From: JABIDZ01 sp964619405
GTDB taxonomy: Archaea > Iainarchaeota > Iainarchaeia > Iainarchaeales > JAAZKV01
DNA: 27,375 nucleotides
Direction of reading: 5' to 3'
Assembly: GCA_964619405.1 (NCBI GenBank)
Contig: CAZUCF010000012.1
Location: forward strand, 1 to 27,375
Under the pieces are notes generated by a model that saw nothing but the letters and a program-made list of their open reading frames with translations, was not told where the DNA came from and did no database searches. Of the stretch, positions 14,247 through 22,622 are shown in pieces. Position 1 is the first letter of the stretch; each line of letters starts with the position of its first letter. A program made the translations under genes and the position numbers.

Positions 14247-14729
14247 TTAATTTAAACCATGGAATGTTCTGTTAAAATCACTCATTGTTAAATCAAATCT
14301 TTTTTGCATGTATGTTTCGCATTGCACTTTAAAGCGTTCCTTAAATTCAGGGGTTTGTGTTTCAAAATCACTTTTCCCAAAAGTTATTTTCTCATAAAAT
14401 TGTTCAAAATATTTTTTTTTGCATTTTACCCAATCTCTTTCAACTTGTTTTATTCCATTTAATCCGTTTCTCGCAAAAATATCTGCTAAATCACTAATCA
14501 TTTTTTTTTCTTGTTTTTCTAATTCTTCTAGTTCTATTCTTGCAATCCTACAAATAGTGTTCCTCAAGTTAATTAATTCTGCATTGCGCGAATATTGTTG
14601 GCCAAGTAGTCTTTTCCTTTTTTGTATCTCTGCTAACCTTTTTTTATTCATTTTTTCTGCTAATATTTCAGCTTTTATTCTTTTTGAGAATAATGCTTTA
14701 ATTTTTCTGAATTTTGTTTTTTTTGCCAT
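14247..14729 (-). CDS. Small basic helical protein, hypothetical
   Basis: A 160-residue protein, nearly all predicted helix. The N-terminal ~45 residues are strongly basic (KKTKFRKIKALFSKRIK and NKKRLAEIQKRKR), followed by amphipathic helices (RIARIELEELEKQEKKM) and a region with aromatic residues (KKKYFEQFYEKI). There is no signal peptide. It is the last gene of a minus-strand cluster, 19 bp after the exported protein gene, so it is probably co-transcribed with it. The function is unknown. Nucleic-acid binding through the basic N-terminus is possible. Confidence 0.7.
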   Translation of the reverse strand: MAKKTKFRKIKALFSKRIKAEILAEKMNKKRLAEIQKRKRLLGQQYSRNAELINLRNTICRIARIELEELEKQEKKMISDLADIFARNGLNGIKQVERDWVKCKKKYFEQFYEKITFGKSDFETQTPEFKERFKVQCETYMQKRFDLTMSDFNRTFHGLN

Positions 14730-14748
14730 TTTTAAATCACTTTTAATA

Positions 14749-15570
14749 TTATTCTTGAGTTCCTTTCACATCAGGTTTTTTGCTTCCTTTGTTAACATAA
14801 AATATTATTGCTATAACTAATATTACAAGTCCTATTCCTGCTAACCACAAATTATTTCTTTTTTCAAATGAGATATTAAAACTTTCTTCAAAGTAATGTG
14901 GTTTATTTTCTTCAAAAAAACCGTATGCTAAAATAAATTTTTGTTCTCCGTTTGCTTCTAGCGGAGCTAATATTTCAAATTCATAATTAATTTTATTTTG
15001 ATCCGCCAAAAATGGTGTGAAAAAAGGTTCGGTTCTTACAATAAAACCATTTGGTGAAAATACTTCTGCTCCAACATTATAAATTTCTTTTCCAGTTTTA
15101 TTTTGTATTTCAATTTTTATAAATATTTTGTCGCCTTCTGGAGTAGATTTTTTTTCAGCACTAGTTTTTATTTCCATAGGTAGTTCTTTTACCTCAACAA
15201 ATGTCCCTGAAACAAATTGTAAATTATTTCCATAATAAACAAATATTTTTCCTATTTCTTCTTTGGAATTTATTGCTTTAAACCTAAACTTTAATTCTTT
15301 TGTTCTGTCTTCTTTTATTGAATCAATTATTTCCATAAATATTTTATTTTCATTTTCTAATAAAATCAAATTATCACTTGTTTCTATTTTTATTGGATAA
15401 TTTAAAAGTTCAGCATCATTGTTATACAAATTCACATTAAAGAAAGCAACTTCGTTTGTACTTAAAGTGTTTTTATCAATATTTGTGTGAACGAGTATTT
15501 CAGCGTTAACAAAATTTATTGTAAGTAATAATACAAGAAAAAGAATTATTTTTTTAGAATGGATTATCAT
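14749..15570 (-). CDS. Exported beta-sandwich protein with C-terminal membrane anchor
   Basis: A 273-residue protein from the ATG at 15568-15570, chosen because GAGGAAG lies at good spacing upstream; an in-frame ATG at 15585 also exists. A signal peptide (IILFLVLLLTINFVNA) precedes a beta-rich ectodomain with repeats resembling CARDB/COG1361-type Ig-like folds. Examples are FFNVNLYNNDAELLNYPIKIE and FIKIEIQNKTGKEIYNVGAEV. One C-terminal helix (LWLAGIGLVILVIAIIFYV) and a short basic cytoplasmic tail follow. Its start overlaps the end of the preceding exported protein gene, so the two are translationally coupled and likely form a surface complex. Specific function is unknown. Confidence 0.85.
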   Translation of the reverse strand: MIIHSKKIILFLVLLLTINFVNAEILVHTNIDKNTLSTNEVAFFNVNLYNNDAELLNYPIKIETSDNLILLENENKIFMEIIDSIKEDRTKELKFRFKAINSKEEIGKIFVYYGNNLQFVSGTFVEVKELPMEIKTSAEKKSTPEGDKIFIKIEIQNKTGKEIYNVGAEVFSPNGFIVRTEPFFTPFLADQNKINYEFEILAPLEANGEQKFILAYGFFEENKPHYFEESFNISFEKRNNLWLAGIGLVILVIAIIFYVNKGSKKPDVKGTQE

Positions 15571-16876
15571 AATTATCTTCCTCATCGTATTTTTCTTTTT
15601 TTTTATTCAAATAAAACTTTTCAAACAAAAAAACACCTATTATTAAAATAATTAATAAAATAATAATATTTATTATTAATCCATCTACTGATTCTTCTTT
15701 AACTTCAATAAAACCTTCTTTCAAAATATTTATTACATTCTTTTTCGCACTCTTAGAAAACTCGATTGATGATGTGTATAATCCATTATTATATTTTTCT
15801 TGTGTTTGTCTCCAATTAATTCTTAATGCTGTTACAGAATCTTGGTCCTTCCAATAATCTTCATTGCTTTCATTCAAAATTGTTTTTGTAGCATCCTCAA
15901 GTGAATTCAAATTATCATTTATTTTTTTTATTTCAGAATCAATTCCATAAATTGCTTGCCAAGCGTTGTTTCTTTCCTTTCTATTTTCCAAATTCAATAC
16001 AAAATTTTCAATGTTTATTACTGAATTAAATATTTGTTCAGTAAATGTTTGTGTTTCATCAGCCCTTGAGAAAACGTTGTTTAATAATGCAATTTCATTT
16101 GGTAGTTTAGCAATATTGTTATAAAATTCTTTTTGGCTTGCATTTATTTGAGTGCTTTGTAATGAACCAATATTGTTTCTCAAAGTATTAACACTTGTTT
16201 TTAATTCTTCAAAATCTTTTTTGTATTTACTTAGTTCATCATAATAATTAGAAAAAAATGTTTGATATAATTCTCTTTCACTGCTTTTAGGATTAACAAA
16301 AAAAGTTTTTTCAAAATTTATTCCTTCTTCAATTATCACTGTTACTTCAGTGCTATTCAAAGATAATTTTTCCAAAAGTTTTTTCACATTCTTTGCTTCA
16401 CTAACTATTTCTTCAGCATCATCAATATTTGAGAATTCTGTTTCAATTGTTGTAATGCTTGGAATTTTTTCTCCAAACTTATTATACATTGTTTCAAAAT
16501 TTGTTTTATTTGTAATAGAAAAAGGCCAGTCTCCCACAGTAAAAGAATTTTTTAATTCATAAATTCGGTTAAGAATTATTGTTGTTTGTATTAGTTCTCT
16601 TATTTCAATTGGGCCCTCAGCAATTTCTTTTGTTTCAGTGTTTATTGGAATATAAATATTTACTGTTGTTCCGCTCATTCCTGTTACTACCCAGTATTTG
16701 TTTCCGGAATATTCTATCATTATTGTTGGTGTTAGTATTACTGGCACCTCATTTTGTGTTAAATAATTATTTGTTTGTGTTACTAATGTTGTTGCTTCAT
16801 CAGGGGATAAAGCGCTAACCATTGTTGTAATCATTATCATTATTAAAATCAATAATATTGTTTTGTTCATACTCAT
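15554..16876 (-). CDS. Exported protein with helical ectodomain and C-terminal anchor
   Basis: A 440-residue protein. It has a signal peptide (residues 3-22, ILLILIMIMITTMVSA), a small N-terminal beta domain (about 40-100, KYWVVTGMSGTTVNIYIPI) and a long helical, coiled-coil-prone ectodomain (about 130-380). One transmembrane helix (about 398-420) and an acidic cytoplasmic tail rich in Asp, Glu and Lys complete it. No enzyme motif is visible. It has the same topology as the downstream gene, which it overlaps, and it lies 53 bp after valS on the same strand. ATG at 16876 and 16870 are both possible starts. It is probably part of an archaeal cell-surface assembly. Confidence 0.83.
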   Translation of the reverse strand: MSMNKTILLILIMIMITTMVSALSPDEATTLVTQTNNYLTQNEVPVILTPTIMIEYSGNKYWVVTGMSGTTVNIYIPINTETKEIAEGPIEIRELIQTTIILNRIYELKNSFTVGDWPFSITNKTNFETMYNKFGEKIPSITTIETEFSNIDDAEEIVSEAKNVKKLLEKLSLNSTEVTVIIEEGINFEKTFFVNPKSSERELYQTFFSNYYDELSKYKKDFEELKTSVNTLRNNIGSLQSTQINASQKEFYNNIAKLPNEIALLNNVFSRADETQTFTEQIFNSVINIENFVLNLENRKERNNAWQAIYGIDSEIKKINDNLNSLEDATKTILNESNEDYWKDQDSVTALRINWRQTQEKYNNGLYTSSIEFSKSAKKNVINILKEGFIEVKEESVDGLIINIIILLIILIIGVFLFEKFYLNKKKEKYDEEDNYDNPF

Positions 16877-16929
16877 TATAGAAATAGTATTAGGTGTATT
16901 AAAAAGTTTGTGAATGCTTTGTTAAACCA

Positions 16930-19320
16930 TTAAATAGTAATTTTTGTACATTTTTCATAACTAATTTCTTTTATTCCATGCATTATTTGTAATTCTTTTT
17001 CAACTTCTTTTAGGCTTTTACATGCAATTGCTTTTTTAACACCATCTTTCAAAGATTTTCCTGAATCTTTTTTTGCTTTCCAAATAGCTGAATTAAATTC
17101 AATTAATTCTTTTCCAATTATCTTGCTTTTTTCTTTGCTTGTTTCTGGCCAACTTTTTTCGTTTATTTCTTCTCCAAATAATTCTTTGTACAAATAATAT
17201 GTCATTGCTGGTTCTATTGGGTAAGTTATTTCTAAAATTTTTCTTAAAACTGTTCTCAATGTTTTTATTGCAGCATTTCTTTCTTCTTTTTTAAATTTGA
17301 ATTCTTCACTATTATTATATGCTCTTCTTTTGACTATTTCAACATAGTTTGATGCAAATTCATCTTTTATAAAATTCATTATTTTTACAATTGGGTTATG
17401 AAAATCATATTCCAAAAATTTTTCTTTTGCATCAACAATTATTTTATCTGTTTCTTCTAAAATCCATTTGTCAATTTCCATTAACTCTACATTTTCTTGT
17501 TTTTCGTTAAACTCAAACATTGAAACAAATTTACTAACATTCCACAATTTTTCTAAAACTTTGCCAGAATTTCCTATTCTTTCTAAACTGCATTTGAAAT
17601 CAGTTCTGTCAAGATTTCCTTCAAGTGCGCACCACAATCTTAATGCTCCTGAACCAAATTGTTTTAATATTTCTTGTGGGTCAACACCATTACCCTTGCT
17701 TTTACTAAACTTGTAACCCTTCTCGTCAACAATGTGGTGGTGAATCCAAACATCGTCAAAAATTATTTTTCCTGTTAACAAATAATCTTTTAATAAAGTA
17801 TAATACAACCATGTTCTAACAATTTCTTTTCCTTGTGGTCTTAGAGAACAAACAGGATTTTTTTCAAAAAAATCTTTTTTTCTTTCATAACCCAAAATAT
17901 ATAATGGGCTAATACTTGAATCAAACCAAGTGTCAAATACTCTTTCTTCTCCCCTAAATTCTTTTCCACCACATTTAGGACATTCTTTAATAAATGGTTT
18001 TTCTTTCCATGGCTTAACATATTTTCCTTTTTCGGCTAAAATAATTTCATTACATTTTTTACAATACCATAATGGTACTTCAGTAGCATAAAATCTTCTT
18101 CTTGAAATAGGCCAGTCTATTGAAACAGAATCAATCCAATCTAATAATATTTGTCTTGATTTTGGAGAATAAATATTAACTTTTTTTGCTATTTCAATCA
18201 TTTTGTTTTTGAATTCTAATTGTTTTAAATAAAATTCTTTCATTTCAATAAATTCTATTGATGCTCCGCTCCTCTCACTTATAGGAGTTCTGTGTGTGTC
18301 AGTTGGGATAATTGATTTTAACAAACCTTGTTTTTCTAATTCTTCAATAATTTTTTTTCTTCCCTCTTCAATTGTTAAACCTTTTAATTTTCCAGCATTT
18401 TCATTTAAGGTTCCATCTTTGTTTATAGCAACTTTTCCTTGTAACCCTTGTTCCATGAAGAATCTTATGTCAGTTAAATCACCATACGAGCACATCATCA
18501 TTATTCCTGTTCCTTTTTCAATTTCAGCTGACGGATGCATTTTAACAACAACTTCTTTTTCAAAAAAAGGAGTGATAAGTTTTTTTCCTTCCAAGTGTTG
18601 GTACCTTTTGTCTTTTGGGTTGTAAATTACCATTGCACAAGTGCATATTAATTCTGGACGAGTTGTTCCAATAATAACTTCTTCACCTGTTTCTTTTTCT
18701 TTGAAAATAATATTGTGAAAAAAACCTTTTCTGTCTTCATAAATTATTTCTGCATCAGAAACAGTTGTTTGTAATTTTGGGTCCCAATTAACAACTTTTG
18801 CATCTTCATAAATTAATCCTTTTTTCCACAAATCAATAAAAGTTGCTTGGGTTATTGTTCTATATGAATCTGAGTCAGTTTGATAAATTTCTCCTAATTC
18901 AGTTCCTTCTTTCCAAGAATTAAAACTTATTCCACATTTAAAAAAACTACTTAAACTTTCGGCAGTAGTTTCATCCAATAATTTTCTACAATATCCTAAA
19001 ACTTGTTCTCTCTCCATTTTTGTGAAATCAACTTTGTATTTTTTTTCAGCACTAATTTCAATTGGTAAACCATTTTGATCTAAACCCAATGGGAACAATA
19101 CTTCTTGTCCAATCATTCGTCTAAACCTTGCAATAAAATCCATTATAATGTAAGTTGAAGCATGCCCAATATGGATTGGAGAATTAATATAGGGTGGAGG
19201 AGTATCAATAGAATAAACTTTTTTTTCAGTGTGCTCGTTAAAATAAAAAGTATTATTTTTTTTCCATTGTTCATAAACTTCTAATTCCATTTCTTTAGTA
19301 AATCTTTTTTCGCTAATCAT
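16930..19320 (-). CDS. valS: Valyl-tRNA synthetase
   Basis: A 796-residue class Ia synthetase that charges tRNA-Val. HIGH-type motif PIHIGHA lies at about 48-54, KFSKS at 537-541, and the editing domain carries GTTRPELICTCA. DQNGLPIE corresponds to the DDNGLP signature of archaeal ValRS. A zinc-type pair CKKC / CPKC lies in the central region, and DTWFDSS and IRTW-like (IVRTWLYY) motifs favour ValRS over IleRS. The C-terminal anticodon-binding helical domain is complete. A TATA-like ATATTTAAATTC lies ~60 bp upstream, and GGTG (minus strand, just before the ATG) may act as Shine-Dalgarno. It leads a cluster with two exported proteins. Confidence 0.94.
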   Translation of the reverse strand: MISEKRFTKEMELEVYEQWKKNNTFYFNEHTEKKVYSIDTPPPYINSPIHIGHASTYIIMDFIARFRRMIGQEVLFPLGLDQNGLPIEISAEKKYKVDFTKMEREQVLGYCRKLLDETTAESLSSFFKCGISFNSWKEGTELGEIYQTDSDSYRTITQATFIDLWKKGLIYEDAKVVNWDPKLQTTVSDAEIIYEDRKGFFHNIIFKEKETGEEVIIGTTRPELICTCAMVIYNPKDKRYQHLEGKKLITPFFEKEVVVKMHPSAEIEKGTGIMMMCSYGDLTDIRFFMEQGLQGKVAINKDGTLNENAGKLKGLTIEEGRKKIIEELEKQGLLKSIIPTDTHRTPISERSGASIEFIEMKEFYLKQLEFKNKMIEIAKKVNIYSPKSRQILLDWIDSVSIDWPISRRRFYATEVPLWYCKKCNEIILAEKGKYVKPWKEKPFIKECPKCGGKEFRGEERVFDTWFDSSISPLYILGYERKKDFFEKNPVCSLRPQGKEIVRTWLYYTLLKDYLLTGKIIFDDVWIHHHIVDEKGYKFSKSKGNGVDPQEILKQFGSGALRLWCALEGNLDRTDFKCSLERIGNSGKVLEKLWNVSKFVSMFEFNEKQENVELMEIDKWILEETDKIIVDAKEKFLEYDFHNPIVKIMNFIKDEFASNYVEIVKRRAYNNSEEFKFKKEERNAAIKTLRTVLRKILEITYPIEPAMTYYLYKELFGEEINEKSWPETSKEKSKIIGKELIEFNSAIWKAKKDSGKSLKDGVKKAIACKSLKEVEKELQIMHGIKEISYEKCTKITI

Positions 19321-19582
19321 TTACAAACACCATTAAAATAACAAACAATCGTTAAGGATTTTTAGAAGGAGAATGAATTTAAATATTGGTTTTGTTAAAA
19401 GAAAAGCTTTTTTCAAATTTGGATAATTATTGTTGAACGATAATAAACACCTTTCACAAAATATTGATCTTTTAATTAATAAAAATTGTCTGTTTTTTAA
19501 TGTACTTTTTTATACAAAAATAAATTGTTTTTTTTTGGATATGTTTTTATTTTAACAAGTTCATTTTATTTTAGGTGATTCA

Positions 19583-20671
19583 ATGAAATTATTTATTCCG
19601 GGTCCAGTAAGCGTTAATGAAAAAATTGCTTTTTCGCAAGCAAGTGAAATGATTGGGCATAGAAGTTCTAATTTTAAAAATTTAATGAAGTATTGTAGCG
19701 AGGGTTTGCAAAAAATATTATTTACTAGTAATCGCGTTTTGATTTCTACTTCTTCTGGTTCTGGTTTAATGGAAGGAGCAATAAGAAATTGTGTTAAAGA
19801 AAATGTTTTGATTTGTGTTTGTGGAGCATTTGGAAAAAAATGGGCTTCAATAGCAAAATCTTGTGGAAAACAAGTTGATATTTTGGAAACAGAATCAGGA
19901 AAAGCGATTCAAAAAAAAGATTTGGAAGAAGCTTTAAACAAAAAAAATTATGAGGCTGTTTGTATTACATTAAATGAAACTTCTACTGGTGTAGAAAACG
20001 ATTTAGAAGAATTAGTTCCAATTGTAAAAGAAAAAAGTGCTTTGGTTTTAATTGATGCTGTTAGTTGTATGTGTGGGAAAAAAATTGAGGTTGATAAATT
20101 ACAATTAGATGTTTGCTTGGCTTCTTCTCAAAAATGTTTTGGTTTGCCACCTGGTTTATCATTTGCTTCTGTTAGTGAGAAAGCTCTTGAAAAAGCAAGA
20201 ACAATTAATGATAGGGGTTATTATTTTGATTTTGTTGAACTAGCAAAAGAATATGATGAAAATCAAACTCCTTATACTCCTGCAGTAGGATTATTTTTTG
20301 CTCTAAGAGAACAATTAAAATTGATTGAAGAAGAGGGTATTGAGAAAAGGTTTGAGAGGCATGAGGAATTAAAAAGAATGGTTCATGATTGGGTAAGAGA
20401 AAATGGTTTTGAATTATTTTCTGATGAAAACTATTCTTCAAACACAATAACTTGTATTAAAAATACAAAAAAAATTGATTTGGATAAATTGAAAAAAGTT
20501 ATGAGTTCAAAAGGGTTTGTTATTGATACTGGTTACAGAAAATTAAACGAACAATTAGAAGCCAGTGGAAAAGAAAGTACTTTTAGGATTCCACACATGG
20601 GTGATTTGAAAAAAGAAGAGTTAAAATTATTTTTGGACACATTAAAAACAACAATGGAGGAGATAAAATGA
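19583..20671 (+). CDS. Class V aminotransferase, probable phosphoserine aminotransferase
   Basis: A 362-residue PLP enzyme of the alanine-glyoxylate/serine-pyruvate aminotransferase branch. It opens with FIPGPVSVNEKI, has MIGHRSSNF for substrate binding, SGSGLMEG for the PLP phosphate, DAVSC (Asp158) and SSQKCFG with the Schiff-base Lys184. The ATGA overlap with serA makes transfer of an amino group to 3-phosphohydroxypyruvate the most likely reaction, as known for archaeal class V enzymes that replace SerC. Alanine-glyoxylate activity is the alternative. AGGTGA sits six bases before the ATG. No phosphoserine phosphatase is adjacent. Confidence 0.88.
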   Translation: MKLFIPGPVSVNEKIAFSQASEMIGHRSSNFKNLMKYCSEGLQKILFTSNRVLISTSSGSGLMEGAIRNCVKENVLICVCGAFGKKWASIAKSCGKQVDILETESGKAIQKKDLEEALNKKNYEAVCITLNETSTGVENDLEELVPIVKEKSALVLIDAVSCMCGKKIEVDKLQLDVCLASSQKCFGLPPGLSFASVSEKALEKARTINDRGYYFDFVELAKEYDENQTPYTPAVGLFFALREQLKLIEEEGIEKRFERHEELKRMVHDWVRENGFELFSDENYSSNTITCIKNTKKIDLDKLKKVMSSKGFVIDTGYRKLNEQLEASGKESTFRIPHMGDLKKEELKLFLDTLKTTMEEIK

Positions 20672-21624
20672 AAGTACTTATTTCAGATAAAATAAATGAT
20701 AAAGCAATTAGCATAATTAAAAATGCTAATATAGAAGTTGATTACAAAATAGGTTTGAGTGAAGAAGAATTAATTAACATTATTCCAAATTATGATGCCT
20801 TGTTAGTAAGGAGTGATACAAAAGTAACAGAAAATATTTTGGTTTCAGGTTCAAAAGGTAAATTGAAATTAGTTGGTAGGGCAGGTGTTGGAACAGATAA
20901 TATTGATAACAAAAAAGCTAGTGAATTAGGAATAGTTGTTGAAAACACTCCTGTTGGTAATACTAATGCTGCGGCCGAACACACTTTAACAATGTTGATG
21001 ATGTTATCAAAACATATTATTCATGCTAATGAATCAATGAAAAAAAATGTTTGGGATAGGAGTTTTAAGTCAACAGAATTAAAAGGGAAAAAACTTGGCT
21101 TAATTGGTTTTGGTAATGTTGGGAGAAAAGTAGCAAGAGTTGCTCTCGCATTAGAAATGATTGTTTTGGTTTATGATCCTTTTGTTGAAAAAGAAAAACT
21201 TGAAGAATTAGGAGTAAAAAAAGTTGAGTTAGAAGAAATTATTACTCAAAGTGATTATATTTCACCACACGTTCCTCTAACAGAGAAAACAAGGAACATG
21301 ATTTCTGAAAAAGAATTTGAGAAAATGAAGAATACTGTTAGAATACTTAATGTTGCAAGGGGCGGAGTAATAAATGAAATTGCTTTGTTGAATGCAATAA
21401 AAAATGGGAAAGTTTTTGCAGCAGCGCTTGATGTTTACGAACAAGAACCACCTTTAAATAGAGAACTAATAGAAAACCAAAAAGTAATTGCTACTCCTCA
21501 CTTGGGTGCAAGTACTGAAGAAGCACAAATAAATGTTGCAATAGAACTAGCAGAACAAGTTGTTTTGGGTTTAACAAAAAACGAGGTAAAGAATTGTGTT
21601 AACGAGTTAAAACAATTTCGTTAA
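20668..21624 (+). CDS. serA: D-3-phosphoglycerate dehydrogenase, short form
   Basis: A 318-residue D-2-hydroxyacid dehydrogenase. NAD-binding GFGNVG lies at 147-152, and the catalytic triad is visible in NVARGG (Arg231), YEQEPP (Glu260) and TPHLG (His278). GRAGVGTDNID near residues 70-80 is typical of SerA. It oxidises 3-phosphoglycerate, the first step of serine synthesis. The ACT regulatory domain of long SerA forms is absent, so feedback inhibition by serine is unlikely. It starts inside the stop codon of the aminotransferase (ATGA) with a strong GGAGGAG before it, so the two are translationally coupled. Its substrate is the product of the RuBisCO encoded nearby. Confidence 0.94.
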   Translation: MKVLISDKINDKAISIIKNANIEVDYKIGLSEEELINIIPNYDALLVRSDTKVTENILVSGSKGKLKLVGRAGVGTDNIDNKKASELGIVVENTPVGNTNAAAEHTLTMLMMLSKHIIHANESMKKNVWDRSFKSTELKGKKLGLIGFGNVGRKVARVALALEMIVLVYDPFVEKEKLEELGVKKVELEEIITQSDYISPHVPLTEKTRNMISEKEFEKMKNTVRILNVARGGVINEIALLNAIKNGKVFAAALDVYEQEPPLNRELIENQKVIATPHLGASTEEAQINVAIELAEQVVLGLTKNEVKNCVNELKQFR

Positions 21625-21724
21625 AAGCAAGCAATTTTTTTATAAGCCAAGTAATTTAAATATTCTCAAACAATAATTTCTTTAGTTAGATTTTTAGGCT
21701 AAAAGCCAAAAAAACACAATCAAA

Positions 21725-21756
21725 AGAACTTTTAGATTAATTTCAATAAAAGTTCT
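21725..21756 (+). other. Perfect hairpin abutting the tRNA-Trp 5' end
   Basis: AGAACTTTTA (21725-21734) and TAAAAGTTCT (21747-21756) form a perfect 10-bp stem with a 12-base loop. It ends one base before the tRNA starts. It may be a pre-tRNA leader structure affecting 5' processing or a regulatory inverted repeat. Confidence 0.7.
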
Positions 21757-21757
21757 C

Positions 21758-21940
21758 GGGGTTATAGTGTAGTGGTATCACGGTTCCCTCCAGCACCAGT
21801 TTCGCCTGGTGGGTACGAGCACTATCTTCGTCCTTTTTAGGACTCGATAGAGTTTTTGTATTCACTTTTCTTGTTAACAAATTAGGTTTAGGGAAAAGTG
21901 CAGTTAGGAACAGATCGGGGTCCGATTCCCCGTAACCCCA
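21758..21940 (+). tRNA. tRNA-Trp(CCA) with 112-nt intron
   Basis: The acceptor GGGGTTA pairs with TAACCCC, discriminator A (21940). The D arm GTGTAGTGGTATCAC is intact. The anticodon stem GTTCC (21783-21787) pairs with GGAAC (21907-21911), and the loop begins C-T-CCA, so only the Trp anticodon follows a U33. The T stem is CGGGG/CCCCG. The T loop TCCGATT has C at position 55 instead of the nearly universal U (pseudouridine). Removing 21794-21905 leaves the loop CTCCAGA and a normal 71-nt tRNA. CCA is not encoded. Confidence 0.93.
21794..21905 (+). other. Intron of tRNA-Trp, structured, no box C/D
   Basis: The placement after position 37 fits a relaxed bulge-helix-bulge: exon CTCC against intron GCAG (one C-C mismatch), flanked by 3-base bulges AGC and TTA, giving the canonical 37/38 cut. 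Internal stems are CACCAG/CTGGTG (21794-21799, 21806-21811), CTATC/GATAG (21822-21826, 21846-21850) enclosing GTCC/GGAC, and CACTTTTC/GAAAAGTG (21863-21870, 21893-21900). No RTGATGA or CTGA boxes are present, unlike euryarchaeal tRNA-Trp introns that guide their own methylation. Three blocks match the element after tRNA-Leu. Confidence 0.75.
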
Positions 21941-22024
21941 TTTTGAAAAAAACTTTTTTATTAATAGTTAATTTGGAAAAAATTTTTCCAAAACATTAAT
22001 ATTTACTTTAATCATTTTTATTTC

Positions 22025-22548
22025 ATGCCAAGGAAGTATAGTCCAACAAAAACCATTGAAAAAAGTTCGGTTACAAGAGAACACGTGTGGTATAAAAAGC
22101 CAAGACAAAATGTTTTATTAGCAAGCAAGAAAAGGTTTGAAAAAAATGATAGAGTGACTACTCTTAGAAGCCCAAATAAATTAGAAACTTTTTTTATTCA
22201 TTATCATCCTACAAAAAAAGGTGAAATGCAAGTTACTTTTCCTTCAAAAAATGATTTTGACTCTTCAAAAAGATTTTCAGTAAAAACATCAGCAATTGCT
22301 GTTAGGGTTGGCCGAGAAGTAGTGGGATATGTTTTTTTAAAATAAAAAAAGGGCAAAAATCTCCTTCTGTTAAAAAATTAGTGAATCATTTGGGGCCTAT
22401 TAAAAATAATGTTAAAAGTAATGCATTATTTGAAAGAGGGTTTAATGATTATTTGAAAGAATTAAAAAAAAGAAATATTAGAATAAGGTTTGTTCCAAAC
22501 AAAGAAAGAGGTTATATTTTTAAAAGTGGGCAATTTAAAAAAAAATAA
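22025..22548 (+). CDS. Basic hypothetical protein continuing in the -1 frame
   Basis: The zero frame gives 106 residues (22025-22345), a Lys/Arg-rich protein with beta-like segments and no recognised family. At its end the codons TTA AAA are preceded by T and followed at once by stop TAA. A -1 slip at T TTA AAA (22336-22342) continues through ATA AAA AAA GGG for 68 further residues to TAA 22546-22548, total 174. The extension (SVKKLVNHLGPIKNN, FERGFNDYLKEL, RIRFVPNKERGYIFKSGQF) has protein-like composition and no upstream start codon of its own before GTG 22381. It is therefore either a programmed frameshift, a one-base loss in a homopolymer, or a sequencing error. Confidence 0.65.
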
Positions 22549-22585
22549 TTTTGATTTTTTAAAAACAATTTTTTAAAAAGCAACA

Positions 22586-22595
22586 TTTAAATATA
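22586..22595 (+). promoter_or_regulatory. TATA box of the RuBisCO gene
   Basis: TTTAAATATA lies 27-37 bp before the ATG at 22623. An archaeal start site ~25 bp downstream of the box would leave a leader of only a few bases. This supports ATG 22623 over the in-frame GTG at 22602. Confidence 0.62.
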
Positions 22596-22622
22596 AAAAA
22601 AGTGTTTAGGTTATTGATTGTT

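Noticed and set aside
21794..21905. Box C/D sRNA or group I intron inside tRNA-Trp
   Set aside because: No RTGATGA or CTGA boxes are present. At 112 nt it is too short for a group I core, whose conserved elements I cannot find. A relaxed bulge-helix-bulge fits better.
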